Source: Methyloversatilis discipulorum (lineage in GTDB: Bacteria > Pseudomonadota > Gammaproteobacteria > Burkholderiales > Rhodocyclaceae). From it: a DNA stretch of 64,000 bases. Position numbers and translations under genes: made by a program. The DNA lies in the NCBI RefSeq assembly GCF_000527135.1, contig NZ_AZUP01000001.1:806001-870000 (forward strand). Direction: 5' to 3'. The notes below the pieces were generated by a model. That model saw nothing but the letters and a program-made list of their open reading frames with translations. It was not told where the DNA came from and did not search any database. Shown one piece after another: positions 1 to 13,112 of the stretch. The first letter of the stretch is position 1; each line of letters opens with the position of its first letter.

Positions 1-552
1 GGACGTGTTACCTACACCGACGGCACCCTGATCAACGTTACAGACGGAGCTCTGCTGCAAGGACATTTCGTGGCAGGCGGTCCAGCGAACTACAGTATTC
101 CGAACGGCACCACCGTTTACAGTTTTGCCTCCGGTCAGGTTGTCGCGAACGTCGCCGGCTATACCATCAGCGGCAGCAGGCCCTCGATTGCCGTTATCGA
201 CGATTTTGGTGGAAACGTGGAGGACGGTTTCAACATGAACAGTGGCCACCCGATCATCGTGAATGGTGCAAGCTATGCGAATGGAGACTTCGGTTTCAAG
301 CTTGCGACGAGACCAGGCAACACCGAGGTCATCCGTGATCACGGACTACCGTCCCTTATCGATGTGTCGGCATTCGACGGGCATTCGTCGTTGAATTACG
401 GATTCTTGCAGCGCGATGGTGGACAAAGCGGCACCATCCTCGCCTTCGAAGTTCTGTCGATCGCGATCGTTCCTGAGCCTAGCACCGCGTGGTTGTTTGC
501 CGCCGGTCTGCTGGCAGTGGCGCCAATTTGTCGCCGGCGCATGAATGGCTGA
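1..552 (+). CDS. PEP-CTERM sorting-domain protein, 5' end outside window
   Basis: The reading frame is open to the window edge, so this is the C-terminal part of a longer exported protein; the GTG at 70 is probably an internal valine. The C-terminus has the PEP-CTERM sorting signal: VPEPST, then a short hydrophobic segment (WLFAAGLLAVAPI) and a basic tail (CRRRMNG). Proteins with this tag are processed by exosortase and are typically surface or extracellular-matrix proteins in exopolysaccharide producers. The visible body is glycine- and asparagine-rich and resembles no enzyme I know. No exosortase gene is present in the window. Confidence 0.85.
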   Translation, partial: GRVTYTDGTLINVTDGALLQGHFVAGGPANYSIPNGTTVYSFASGQVVANVAGYTISGSRPSIAVIDDFGGNVEDGFNMNSGHPIIVNGASYANGDFGFKLATRPGNTEVIRDHGLPSLIDVSAFDGHSSLNYGFLQRDGGQSGTILAFEVLSIAIVPEPSTAWLFAAGLLAVAPICRRRMNG

Positions 553-673
553 CGCGAATGAGCGCTTGATCGCTGCAGTGCTCGCTTGCATTCGTCCGTG
601 TTGATATCGATAGCCGGCCTCTCTTCAGTCTGCTATCGAACGGCTCCTGCGCATGGCATCTACGTCCTTCCCA

Positions 674-687
674 GGAGGACGTCCTCC
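674..687. promoter_or_regulatory. perfect 14-bp palindrome upstream of smc
   Basis: GGAGGACGTCCTCC is perfectly self-complementary and lies about 135 bp before the smc start, in the 270-bp gap between the PEP-CTERM gene and smc. It could be an operator or a weak hairpin; its function is unknown. A weak -10-like TATCAT is at 773-778. I see nothing else in this gap. Confidence 0.3.
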
Positions 688-822
688 AAGGGGTCAAACG
701 GGCTGATAGGCCGGGAGCGGGTGACTTGGCTGTGAAGCATCGTCGGTAAGGGCCGGTGAGTAGGGCGGGTGCTATCATTCGCCCCGTTTTCCGCCCGAAC
801 TCATCCCTCCCGCCGCCGACCC

Positions 823-3800
823 GTGCGACTGTCAAAGCTCAAACTCGCCGGTTTCAAGACCTTCGTCGACCCGACCACCATACAGATGCCCGGCCAGCTG
901 GTCGGCGTGGTGGGGCCGAACGGCTGCGGCAAATCCAACATCATCGACGCGGTGCGCTGGGTGCTCGGCGAGTCGCGTGCGTCCGCCTTGCGCGGCGACG
1001 CGATGACCGACGTCATCTTCAATGGCTCGGGCACGCGCAAGCCGGTGGGCCGGGCCAGTGTCGAACTGGTATTCGACAACGCGCAGGGCAGGGCGGCCGG
1101 GCAGTGGTCGCAGTACGCCGAAATCGCGGTCAAGCGGGTGCTGGAGCGCGATGGCCAGTCGGATTACTTCATCAACAACACCCGCGTGCGCCGGCGCGAC
1201 GTGATCGACGTGTTCCTCGGCACCGGCCTTGGGCCGCGCGCCTACGCCATCATCGAGCAGGGCATGATCACCCGCATCATCGAGGCGCGGCCGGAAGAGC
1301 TGCGCGCCTTCCTCGAAGAGGCGGCGGGCATCACCAAGTACCGCGAGCGGCGCAAGGAAACGCAGGGCCGGCTCGACGATGCGCGCGACAACCTGGTGCG
1401 GCTGGACGACATCGTCGGCGAACTGGGTACACGCATCGAGCGCCTGCAGAAGCAGGCGGAGATCGCCGCCCGCTACACCGACATGAACCGCCGGCTGTCC
1501 GAGCGACAGGCGCTGCTGTGGGCGATGAAGCAGCGTTCGGCCGCCGCCGAGGCCGACGCGCTGACGCTGGAAGCAGGCCGCATCGAGAACGACATCGAGC
1601 GCGAAACCGCGGCGCTGCGCCACCACGAGGCGGCGCTGGAACGCATCCGCACCGAACATTTCGCCAGTTCCGAGGCGGTTCATGCCGCCCAGGCCGAACT
1701 GCTGACCGCCAATGCCGAAGCCAGCCGGCTGGAGGACGACCTGAAGCGCGCGGCAGAGAACCGGCACAAGCTGGAAGCGCGCATTGCCCAGCTCGAAGCC
1801 GAGGTCGCGAACTGGCGCGCGCGCATCGAGAGCATCGAAACCGATACCGGCCGCTGGACCGAACTGGCCGAGCACGCGGCGCACCGCATCGAACAGGCGG
1901 AAGCGCGCCACGAAACGACCAGCGCGCTGCTGCCCGAGGCGGAAGCAGCCTTCCAGGAGGCGGAGCAGCAAGCCAATCTGGCGCGGCGCGAACTGGCGGC
2001 GGTCGAGCAGCAGCTCAAGGTCGAGGAAACCCACCGCGCCAACGCCGGGCGCACGCTCAATTCGCTGGCTGGCCGGCGCGAGCGCATCGCGCACGACGAG
2101 GCGCAGCTGATCGAGCCCGACCGCGAGGCGCTGGCGCTGGCGCAGGACAAGCTCGAATCGCTGCAGATGGCGCAGGAGGCGGCGCAGCAGCGTCTGCAGG
2201 CCGCACAGAACGCGGTGCCGCAACTGCAGGCGCAGGTGCGCAACGCGCAGGACGCCGAGCGCGCCGCAACGCGGACGCTGACCGAAACGCGCGCCCGTCG
2301 CGACGCGCTGGTCGAACTGCAGCGCAAGACGCAGACCGACGGCAAGCTCGCGCCCTGGCTGGCCGCGCTCGGCCTGCAGGACGCGAAGCCGCTGTGGCAG
2401 TCGCTGCAGGTCGAAGCCGGCTGGGAACTGGCGGTCGAAGCGGTGCTGCGTGAGCGGCTGGGCGCGCTCGAGGCAGCGTCGGCCGATACGCTGGCCTCCG
2501 CCTGCGCAGCCGGCGCGGCGCCCCAGAACCTGACGCTCGCACTTCCCGGCAGCGATGCGCGTGCCGACGTCGGCGCCGACAGCCTGCGCCATCGCGTGCG
2601 TGCGCACGACGCGCGCTGGGACGCACTGCTCGATCTGTGGCTGGGTCCGGTCGCCGCCGTCGAGTCGCTGGATTTCGCCGCCAGCGGCCTGCGCGTCGAT
2701 CGTGAAGGCCGCGTCGCGCAGGGCGCCTCGCTGACGCTGTATGCGCCGGATGCGCGCACGCACGGCGTGCTCGAACGTGCGCGCGACATCGAACGTCTCG
2801 CCGAGGAAATCGACCTCGCCGACGCCCAGCTCGCCGAATCGCGCGAGGCGCTGCGCGAAGCCGAGGCAGCGTTGGCCGGTGCGCACGAGGAACAGGCGGC
2901 GGCGCGGCGCGAACAGCAGTCGCTGACCCAGGCGGCGCACAGCGCGCAGGTCGAACAGATCAAGCTGGCGCAGGCGGTGTCGCGCTTCGACGAGCAGAAA
3001 GCGGCGCTGGCGCGCGACCGCGCCGAAGTCGACCAGGCCGAGCAGACCGAGCGTGCACATCTGGAGCGCGCCGACGCCGAAATCGAGCGCGCGCGCGAAC
3101 TGATCGAGGTGCAGCGCATGCGGCTGGACGCCGCGACCGAGGCGCAGAAGAACGCCGACAGCCAGCTGCGCGAGGCGCGCTTCGCCGACCAGGCGGCGGC
3201 GCGCGAGCTGCAGGAAGCGAACTTCTCGCAGCGTGAATGCACGAGCCGTCTGACCGATCTGGCGAACAATCTCGCGATGGCGAAAACCCAGCTCGAAAAC
3301 GCCGAACTGGAGCGCGCGCTGCGCAGCGACGAATTCGCACAGATCGACGAAGGCAGCATAGACAGCCGGCTGCAGCAGGTGCTGGACAACCGCCGCGCGC
3401 GCGAACAGGTGCTGGCCACCTGCCGCGACGCGCAGGAAGTGCTGGCCGCCCAGCTGCGCGAACTGGAATCTCAGCGCGCCAACACTGAACACCTGCTGGC
3501 GCCGGCGCGTGAGCGGCTGGCCGAACTGAAGCTGAAGCAGCAGGCGGCGGCGCTGAATGCCGAACAGTACGCGCAGCGCCTGGGCGAGATCGAATTGCCG
3601 GAGGGCCGGCTCGATGCGCTGCTCGCCGAAGGCGAAGCGGAGAAGGTGCGCGAAGGCGCACTCAGCGCCGAAATCAGCCGCCTGACGCGGGAGATTGCCG
3701 CGCTCGGCGCGGTGAACCTCGCCGCGCTGGAAGAGCTCGCGCAGGCGAACGAGCGCAAGGGCTATCTCGACGCGCAGTCGACCGATCTGCGCGACGCCAT

Positions 3801-4329
3801 CGCCACGCTGGAAGACGCCATCCGCCGCATGGACCGCGACACGCGCGCCCTGCTCAAGGAGACGTATGATCGCGTCAATACCGAGTTCGGCCGCATCTTC
3901 CCGGAACTGTTCGGCGGCGGTGAGGCCCGATTGGTCATGACCGGCGACGAGATTCTGGATGCCGGGCTGCAGGTGTTCGCGCAGCCGCCGGGCAAGCGCA
4001 ACGCGTCGATCCAGCTGCTGTCCGGCGGCGAGAAGGCGCTGACCGCGACGGCACTGGTGTTCGCCTTCTTCCAGCTCAATCCGGCGCCGTTCTGCATGCT
4101 GGACGAAGTCGATGCACCGCTGGACGACACGAATACCGAACGCTTCTGCGAAATGGTGAAGCGCATGTCCGCTTCGACGCAGTTCGTGTTCATCAGTCAC
4201 AACAAGATCACGATGGAAATGGCGCAACAGCTGGTTGGCGTCACCATGCAGGAGCGCGGGTGTTCGCGCGTGGTCGAGGTCGATATGGAAGCGGCGCTGA
4301 AGCTGCGCGACGAAGCGCTCAGCGTCTGA
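823..4329 (+). CDS. smc: chromosome segregation protein SMC
   Basis: SMC condensin ATPase, 1168 aa, the usual family length. Walker A (GPNGCGKSN) is at residues 31-39. Two long charged coiled-coil arms (about 160-500 and 650-1000) flank a hinge at about 505-640. The C-terminal head has the ABC signature LLSGGEK at about 1065-1071 and Walker B FCMLDEVDAPLDD from about 1090. I chose the GTG at 823 (product begins MRLSKLKLAGFKTF) because it matches the family start; the frame stays open back to 769. SMC dimers with ScpAB organise newly replicated chromosomes. It is followed 20 bp later by zipA, probably in one transcript. Confidence 0.97.
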   Translation: MRLSKLKLAGFKTFVDPTTIQMPGQLVGVVGPNGCGKSNIIDAVRWVLGESRASALRGDAMTDVIFNGSGTRKPVGRASVELVFDNAQGRAAGQWSQYAEIAVKRVLERDGQSDYFINNTRVRRRDVIDVFLGTGLGPRAYAIIEQGMITRIIEARPEELRAFLEEAAGITKYRERRKETQGRLDDARDNLVRLDDIVGELGTRIERLQKQAEIAARYTDMNRRLSERQALLWAMKQRSAAAEADALTLEAGRIENDIERETAALRHHEAALERIRTEHFASSEAVHAAQAELLTANAEASRLEDDLKRAAENRHKLEARIAQLEAEVANWRARIESIETDTGRWTELAEHAAHRIEQAEARHETTSALLPEAEAAFQEAEQQANLARRELAAVEQQLKVEETHRANAGRTLNSLAGRRERIAHDEAQLIEPDREALALAQDKLESLQMAQEAAQQRLQAAQNAVPQLQAQVRNAQDAERAATRTLTETRARRDALVELQRKTQTDGKLAPWLAALGLQDAKPLWQSLQVEAGWELAVEAVLRERLGALEAASADTLASACAAGAAPQNLTLALPGSDARADVGADSLRHRVRAHDARWDALLDLWLGPVAAVESLDFAASGLRVDREGRVAQGASLTLYAPDARTHGVLERARDIERLAEEIDLADAQLAESREALREAEAALAGAHEEQAAARREQQSLTQAAHSAQVEQIKLAQAVSRFDEQKAALARDRAEVDQAEQTERAHLERADAEIERARELIEVQRMRLDAATEAQKNADSQLREARFADQAAARELQEANFSQRECTSRLTDLANNLAMAKTQLENAELERALRSDEFAQIDEGSIDSRLQQVLDNRRAREQVLATCRDAQEVLAAQLRELESQRANTEHLLAPARERLAELKLKQQAAALNAEQYAQRLGEIELPEGRLDALLAEGEAEKVREGALSAEISRLTREIAALGAVNLAALEELAQANERKGYLDAQSTDLRDAIATLEDAIRRMDRDTRALLKETYDRVNTEFGRIFPELFGGGEARLVMTGDEILDAGLQVFAQPPGKRNASIQLLSGGEKALTATALVFAFFQLNPAPFCMLDEVDAPLDDTNTERFCEMVKRMSASTQFVFISHNKITMEMAQQLVGVTMQERGCSRVVEVDMEAALKLRDEALSV

Positions 4330-4349
4330 ACAAAAAGGGATACGGATTC

Positions 4350-7597
<3,248 letters not shown>

Positions 7598-7601
7598 AAC
7601 G

Positions 7602-8504
7602 ATGAAATCCGTACGCAAAGCTGTATTTCCCGTCGCCGGCCTGGGCAGCCGATTCCTGCCCGCCACCAAGGCCAACCCGAAGGAAATGCTGCCGGTGGTC
7701 GACAAGCCGCTGATCCAGTACGCCGTCGAAGAAGCCGTGGCCGCCGGCTGCACCGACCTCATCTTCATCACCGGTCGCACCAAGCGTTCGATCGCCGACC
7801 ACTTCGACAAGGCCTACGAGCTTGAGCACGAGCTCGAAATGAAGAAGAAGCACGACCTGCTGGCGCTGTGCAACACGGTGCCCAAGCACGTGAATTGCAT
7901 CTACATCCGTCAGTCCGAGCCGCTGGGCCTGGGCCACGCCGTGCTGTGCGCCGCACCGGTCGTCGGTGACGAACCGTTCGCCGTGCTGCTGGCCGACGAC
8001 CTGATCGACGGCGAGCCGCCCATCCTGAAGCAGATGACCGACATCTTCGACCGCTTCGGCCGCTCCATCCTCGGCGTGCAGCAGGTGCCGCGCAGCCAGA
8101 CCGGCAGCTACGGCATCGTCAGCACCGACGCCGACGTTGGCGGCCTGTACGGCGTGACCGGTATCGTCGAGAAGCCGAAGCCCGAAGTGGCGCCGTCTAC
8201 GCTGGCCGTGGTCGGCCGCTATGTGCTGACGCCGCGCATCTTCGATCACCTGCGCGCGATCACGCCGGGCGCCGGCGGCGAACTGCAGCTGACCGACGCG
8301 ATCGCCGCACTGCTGAAGGAAGAGGCGGTGCTGGCCTATCCGTTCAAGGGCACCCGCTACGACTGCGGCTCCAAGCTGGGCTATCTGCAGGCGACCGTCG
8401 CGCTGGCGCGCAAGCATCCGGAAGTCGGTGCCGCGTTCACCGCCTGGATGGACGCGCAGGAAGTGTCGCGCGAAGAGATTTCGCGCGAAGCCGACGCAGC
8501 GTGA
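7602..8504 (+). CDS. galU: UTP-glucose-1-phosphate uridylyltransferase GalU
   Basis: 300 aa. The nucleotidyltransferase signature near the N-terminus ([19 protein letters not shown]) and the downstream VEKPKP segment are characteristic of GalU. It makes UDP-glucose for polysaccharide and LPS sugars, which fits an exopolysaccharide-producing, PEP-CTERM-bearing cell. The ATG at 7602 lies 4 nt after the ligA stop, and the AAAAGGGAG inside the ligA tail serves as ribosome binding site. The stop overlaps the next GTG start (GTGA). Confidence 0.96.
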   Translation: MKSVRKAVFPVAGLGSRFLPATKANPKEMLPVVDKPLIQYAVEEAVAAGCTDLIFITGRTKRSIADHFDKAYELEHELEMKKKHDLLALCNTVPKHVNCIYIRQSEPLGLGHAVLCAAPVVGDEPFAVLLADDLIDGEPPILKQMTDIFDRFGRSILGVQQVPRSQTGSYGIVSTDADVGGLYGVTGIVEKPKPEVAPSTLAVVGRYVLTPRIFDHLRAITPGAGGELQLTDAIAALLKEEAVLAYPFKGTRYDCGSKLGYLQATVALARKHPEVGAAFTAWMDAQEVSREEISREADAA

Positions 8505-9046
8505 GTCGCTTCGCCGACGCGCAGGCACTGCTTGAAGGTGCCGACCTGATCTGTTCCGCTGCCGAAGTGGACGCGGCGGTTGATCGGGTCGCACAGGAGA
8601 TCACCGCGGCGGTCGGCGACAGCTATCCGCTGCTGCTGTCGGTGATGGGCGGCGCCGTAGTATTCACCGGCAACCTGTTGCCGAAACTCGCGTTTCCGCT
8701 GGACTTCGACTACCTGCACGTCACCCGCTACGGCGACGAGACCTCGGGCGGCGAACTGCGCTGGATCAATGAGCCGCGCACGCCGCTGGTCGGCCGCACC
8801 GTGCTCGTGCTCGACGACATCCTCGACGAGGGCATCACGCTGGCGGCGATCCGCCAGCACATCCTGTCCAAGGGCGCGACGCGTTGCCTGACCGCGGTCT
8901 TCTCGGACAAGCAGATCGGTCGCGCCAAGCCGATCACCGCCGATTTCACCGGGCTGGAACTGCCCAACCGCTATGTCTTTGGCTACGGCATGGACGTGCG
9001 CGGTGCGTGGCGCAATCTGCCGGCCATCTACGCGCTGAAGGAGTAG
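8501..9046 (+). CDS. hypoxanthine-guanine phosphoribosyltransferase
   Basis: 181 aa type I phosphoribosyltransferase. The PRPP loop [14 protein letters not shown] (about 101-114) is preceded by the [13 protein letters not shown] segment. The C-terminal FGYGMDVRG is typical of HPRT-like enzymes. It salvages hypoxanthine or guanine with PRPP. The GTG start overlaps the galU stop by 4 bases, so translation is probably coupled. Purine specificity cannot be read from the sequence. Confidence 0.88.
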   Translation: MSRFADAQALLEGADLICSAAEVDAAVDRVAQEITAAVGDSYPLLLSVMGGAVVFTGNLLPKLAFPLDFDYLHVTRYGDETSGGELRWINEPRTPLVGRTVLVLDDILDEGITLAAIRQHILSKGATRCLTAVFSDKQIGRAKPITADFTGLELPNRYVFGYGMDVRGAWRNLPAIYALKE

Positions 9047-9049
9047 GGC

Positions 9050-9574
9050 GTGACGGACGCCGGAACCGATGCGCTGCCGGTCTTCCTCGACATCGAGGCG
9101 TCCGGCTTCGGTGCCGGCAGCTATCCGATAGAAGTGGGCTGCGTGCTGCCGGACGGGCGCACGCTGTGCTGTCTGGTGCGCCCGCCGGACGGGTGGCGGC
9201 ACTGGGATGCCAGCGCCGAGTCCATCCACCACATCACACGCGACGTGCTGATGCAGCATGGCCTGCCGGTCGAGGAAGTCGTGTGCCGGCTGGACGAGGC
9301 GCTGCGCGGACGCGAGGTCTACAGCGACGCCTGGGGTAACGATTACGCCTGGCTGTCGCGCCTCTACGACGAAGCGGATCGCGTGCCGCGCTTTCATCTG
9401 CGCAGCCTGCGCGAACTGCTGAACGAGGACCAGGCGGCGCGCTGGCATGGGGTCAAGCAGGCGGTGGCGGAAGAACTGCACACCACACGCCATCGCGCCA
9501 GCAACGACGCGCGCGTGCTGCAGACCACCTACGCAAGGTTGCGCGCGCAGGCGGCGATCGAACGCCGCACCTGA
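9050..9574 (+). CDS. DEDD-superfamily 3'-5' exonuclease-like protein
   Basis: 174 aa. The N-terminal FLDIEASG (Asp and Glu of the ExoI motif) and the later HRASNDARVL resemble the ExoIII motif with a His/Asp pair of DnaQ-like exonucleases. SDAWGNDYAWL could be the ExoII region. Substrate is unknown; it may act on RNA or DNA ends. GTG start 3 nt after the preceding stop, the last gene of the smc-side operon; a strong terminator follows. Confidence 0.75.
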   Translation: MTDAGTDALPVFLDIEASGFGAGSYPIEVGCVLPDGRTLCCLVRPPDGWRHWDASAESIHHITRDVLMQHGLPVEEVVCRLDEALRGREVYSDAWGNDYAWLSRLYDEADRVPRFHLRSLRELLNEDQAARWHGVKQAVAEELHTTRHRASNDARVLQTTYARLRAQAAIERRT

Positions 9575-9597
9575 AGCCGGTCTCTGGTTGAGGCACG

Positions 9598-9631
9598 AAT
9601 GAAAAGAGCGCCCAGGGGCGCTCTTTTCATT
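9598..9631. terminator. bidirectional rho-independent terminator
   Basis: A perfect 15-bp inverted repeat (AATGAAAAGAGCGCC / GGCGCTCTTTTCATT) with a 4-nt loop. The A-tract and T-tract flank the GC core on both strands, so it can terminate both the rightward operon ending at 9574 and the leftward typA gene ending at 9653. Confidence 0.93.
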
Positions 9632-9652
9632 TCATTCGACGCTGCCCGGAGA

Positions 9653-11467
<1,815 letters not shown>

Positions 11468-11558
11468 GGGAATGGTGCGGCGCAAAAGATAAACACGCGA
11501 GTTTAGCATGCCAAGGTCGCAAGACGTCAGGTGCCCGGACGGAGGGCGTCCCGGCTGC

Positions 11559-11585
11559 TAGACTCGCCGGTCATTCAATCAGGAG
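11559..11585 (+). promoter_or_regulatory. candidate -10 and Shine-Dalgarno of the methylthioinosine phosphorylase gene
   Basis: A TAGACT -10-like hexamer at 11559-11564 and an AGGAG ribosome-binding site at 11581-11585, 10 nt before the ATG. No convincing -35 is visible. Confidence 0.35.
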
Positions 11586-11595
11586 TTCCGGAACG

Positions 11596-12345
11596 ATGCT
11601 GGCCATCATTGGCGGAAGCGGGCTGACCCAGCTTGCCAACCTTGACGTCACGCGGCGCGAGGTTGTGCGCACCCCTTACGGCGAACCGTCCGGTCCGCTC
11701 ACCTTCGGCCGCCTCGGTGGTCACGAACTGGTGTTCATCGCCCGCCACGGCTATGGCCACACGATTCCGCCGCATCGCGTCAATTACCGCGCAAACATCT
11801 CGGCGCTGAAGAACGTCGGCGTTGACAAGGTCGTATCGGTGGCGTCTGTCGGCGGCATCCGCGCAGACCTTGCACCGGGCAGCCTGGTCGTGCCGGACCA
11901 GATCATCGACTACACCTGGGGCCGCCACTCGACCTTTTTCGATGGTCACGACGGACAGGTGAAGCATGTCGATTTCACTGAACCCTACGACAGTGCCCTG
12001 CGTGCCCGTCTGCTCGCTGCCGCGGCGCTGGCCGGCGAGGCGGTGGTCGACGGTGCCGTCTATGCGGCCACCCAGGGACCGCGTCTTGAAACCGCGGCCG
12101 AAATCAACCGTTTCGAGCGCGACGGCGCCGACGTCGTCGGCATGACCGGCATGCCCGAAGCCGTGCTGGCGCGCGAAGCCGGTCTGGCTTATGCGGCACT
12201 CAATGTGGTCGTGAATCACGCGGCCGGCCGCGGCGATTCGGCGCACGGCATCCAGATGTCGGCGATCGAAGCCATGCTGCAGGAGGCAATGATGCGCGTG
12301 CGCCACCTGCTCGAACGCTTGTGCCAGGAAGGGGTGTGCCCGTGA
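11596..12345 (+). CDS. S-methyl-5'-thioinosine phosphorylase
   Basis: 249 aa member of the purine nucleoside / MTA phosphorylase family II. Features are the N-terminal IIGGSGL phosphate loop, FIARHGYGH and HRVNYRANI segments, TQGPRLET, and the substrate motif VGMTGMPEA. From memory it resembles the Pseudomonas methylthioinosine phosphorylase more than canonical MTA phosphorylase. It would cleave methylthioinosine (deaminated MTA) to hypoxanthine and methylthioribose-1-phosphate in methionine salvage. The hypoxanthine product fits the phosphoribosyltransferase at 8501. MTA itself as substrate cannot be excluded. Confidence 0.8.
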   Translation: MLAIIGGSGLTQLANLDVTRREVVRTPYGEPSGPLTFGRLGGHELVFIARHGYGHTIPPHRVNYRANISALKNVGVDKVVSVASVGGIRADLAPGSLVVPDQIIDYTWGRHSTFFDGHDGQVKHVDFTEPYDSALRARLLAAAALAGEAVVDGAVYAATQGPRLETAAEINRFERDGADVVGMTGMPEAVLAREAGLAYAALNVVVNHAAGRGDSAHGIQMSAIEAMLQEAMMRVRHLLERLCQEGVCP

Positions 12346-12872
12346 TCCGCGACATCCTGCGCATGGGCGACCCGCGCCTGCTGCGCGTGTCGCGACCGGT
12401 CGAGCGTTTCGACACGGCCGAACTCGATGCACTGGTAACCGACCTGATGGACACCATGCAGGCGGCCAATGGCGCCGGCCTCGCGGCGCCGCAGATCGGC
12501 GTGGACCTGCGCGTCGTCATCTTCGGCGGCTCGCCGTCCGTGCGCTATCCGGACGCGCCGGTGGTCCCCTTCACCGTGCTGGTCAATCCGCTGCTGATGC
12601 CGCTCGGCCACGACATGGAGGAGGGCTGGGAGGGCTGTCTGTCGGTGCCTGGCCTGCGCGGCGTCGTGCCGCGCTACAACCGGCTGCACTACAGCGGCTT
12701 CGATCCGGCGGGCAAGCCGATCTCGCGCGATGCCGAAGGTTTCCACGCGCGCGTCGTGCAGCATGAATGCGATCACCTGGATGGCATCCTCTACCCGATG
12801 CGGGTGCGCGACTTCAGCCGCTTCGGCTACACCGACGTGCTGTTCCCGGGCGTCGAGGATGGGGACGACTGA
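12342..12872 (+). CDS. def: peptide deformylase
   Basis: 176 aa. All three signature motifs are present: [10 protein letters not shown] (44-53), EGCLS (97-101, metal ligand Cys99) and HECDH (141-145, metal ligands His141/His145 and catalytic Glu142). It removes the formyl group from nascent proteins. I chose the GTG at 12342 (product [13 protein letters not shown]) because it matches the family N-terminus, follows a GGAAGGGG ribosome-binding site and overlaps the preceding stop as GTGA. It may be a second deformylase copy in this genome, since it is not beside fmt. Confidence 0.95.
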   Translation: MIRDILRMGDPRLLRVSRPVERFDTAELDALVTDLMDTMQAANGAGLAAPQIGVDLRVVIFGGSPSVRYPDAPVVPFTVLVNPLLMPLGHDMEEGWEGCLSVPGLRGVVPRYNRLHYSGFDPAGKPISRDAEGFHARVVQHECDHLDGILYPMRVRDFSRFGYTDVLFPGVEDGDD

Positions 12873-12963
12873 CGGGGTCTGAGCGGGTGCTGCTGTCCGG
12901 AACCGAGGGGTCTTCTTGTCCCGGCACAAGCCGGCATCGAAGTCTGTGGATGGCCACCGCTGC

Positions 12964-12987
12964 GTCGCGGCCAAGGCCGCTCCCACA
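12964..12987 (-). repeat. REP-like palindrome, type B
   Basis: On the minus strand this 24-nt unit reads TGTGGGAGCGGCCTTGGCCG then CGAC. Its core GCGGCC-TT-GGCCGC is a palindrome. The same unit is at 52739-52762 (one change) and 53728-53751. It shares the TGTGGGAG head with the type A units. A degenerate fragment of type A (GGGGTCTTCTTGTCCC) lies at 12907-12922. Confidence 0.75.
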
Positions 12988-13023
12988 GGGCTCGCGCCCG
13001 ATGGGCGGTCGGAGCCGGGGTTC

Positions 13024-13049
13024 TGTGGGAGGGGTCTTCTGACCCCGAC
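13024..13049 (+). repeat. REP-like palindrome, type A
   Basis: 26-nt unit: head TGTGGGAG, then hairpin core GGGGTC-TTCT-GACCCC and tail GAC. Identical units recur at 52803-52828, 52872-52897, 53615-53640, 53792-53817 and 53863-53888. Here it pairs head-to-head with the type B unit at 12964, filling the 240-bp gap after def. Confidence 0.8.
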
Positions 13050-13112
13050 GGGGCCGGCGATCAGCAACCACCGGCCATTCGAAGGCAGAAATCGCAGTCG
13101 AACGGTCTTTGC

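Noticed and set aside
832..4227. Very long open frame antisense to smc (over 1100 codons)
   Set aside because: High-GC third-position bias creates long antisense frames; the composition (Arg/Leu/Gln/His-rich) resembles no protein family and the sense frame is clearly smc.
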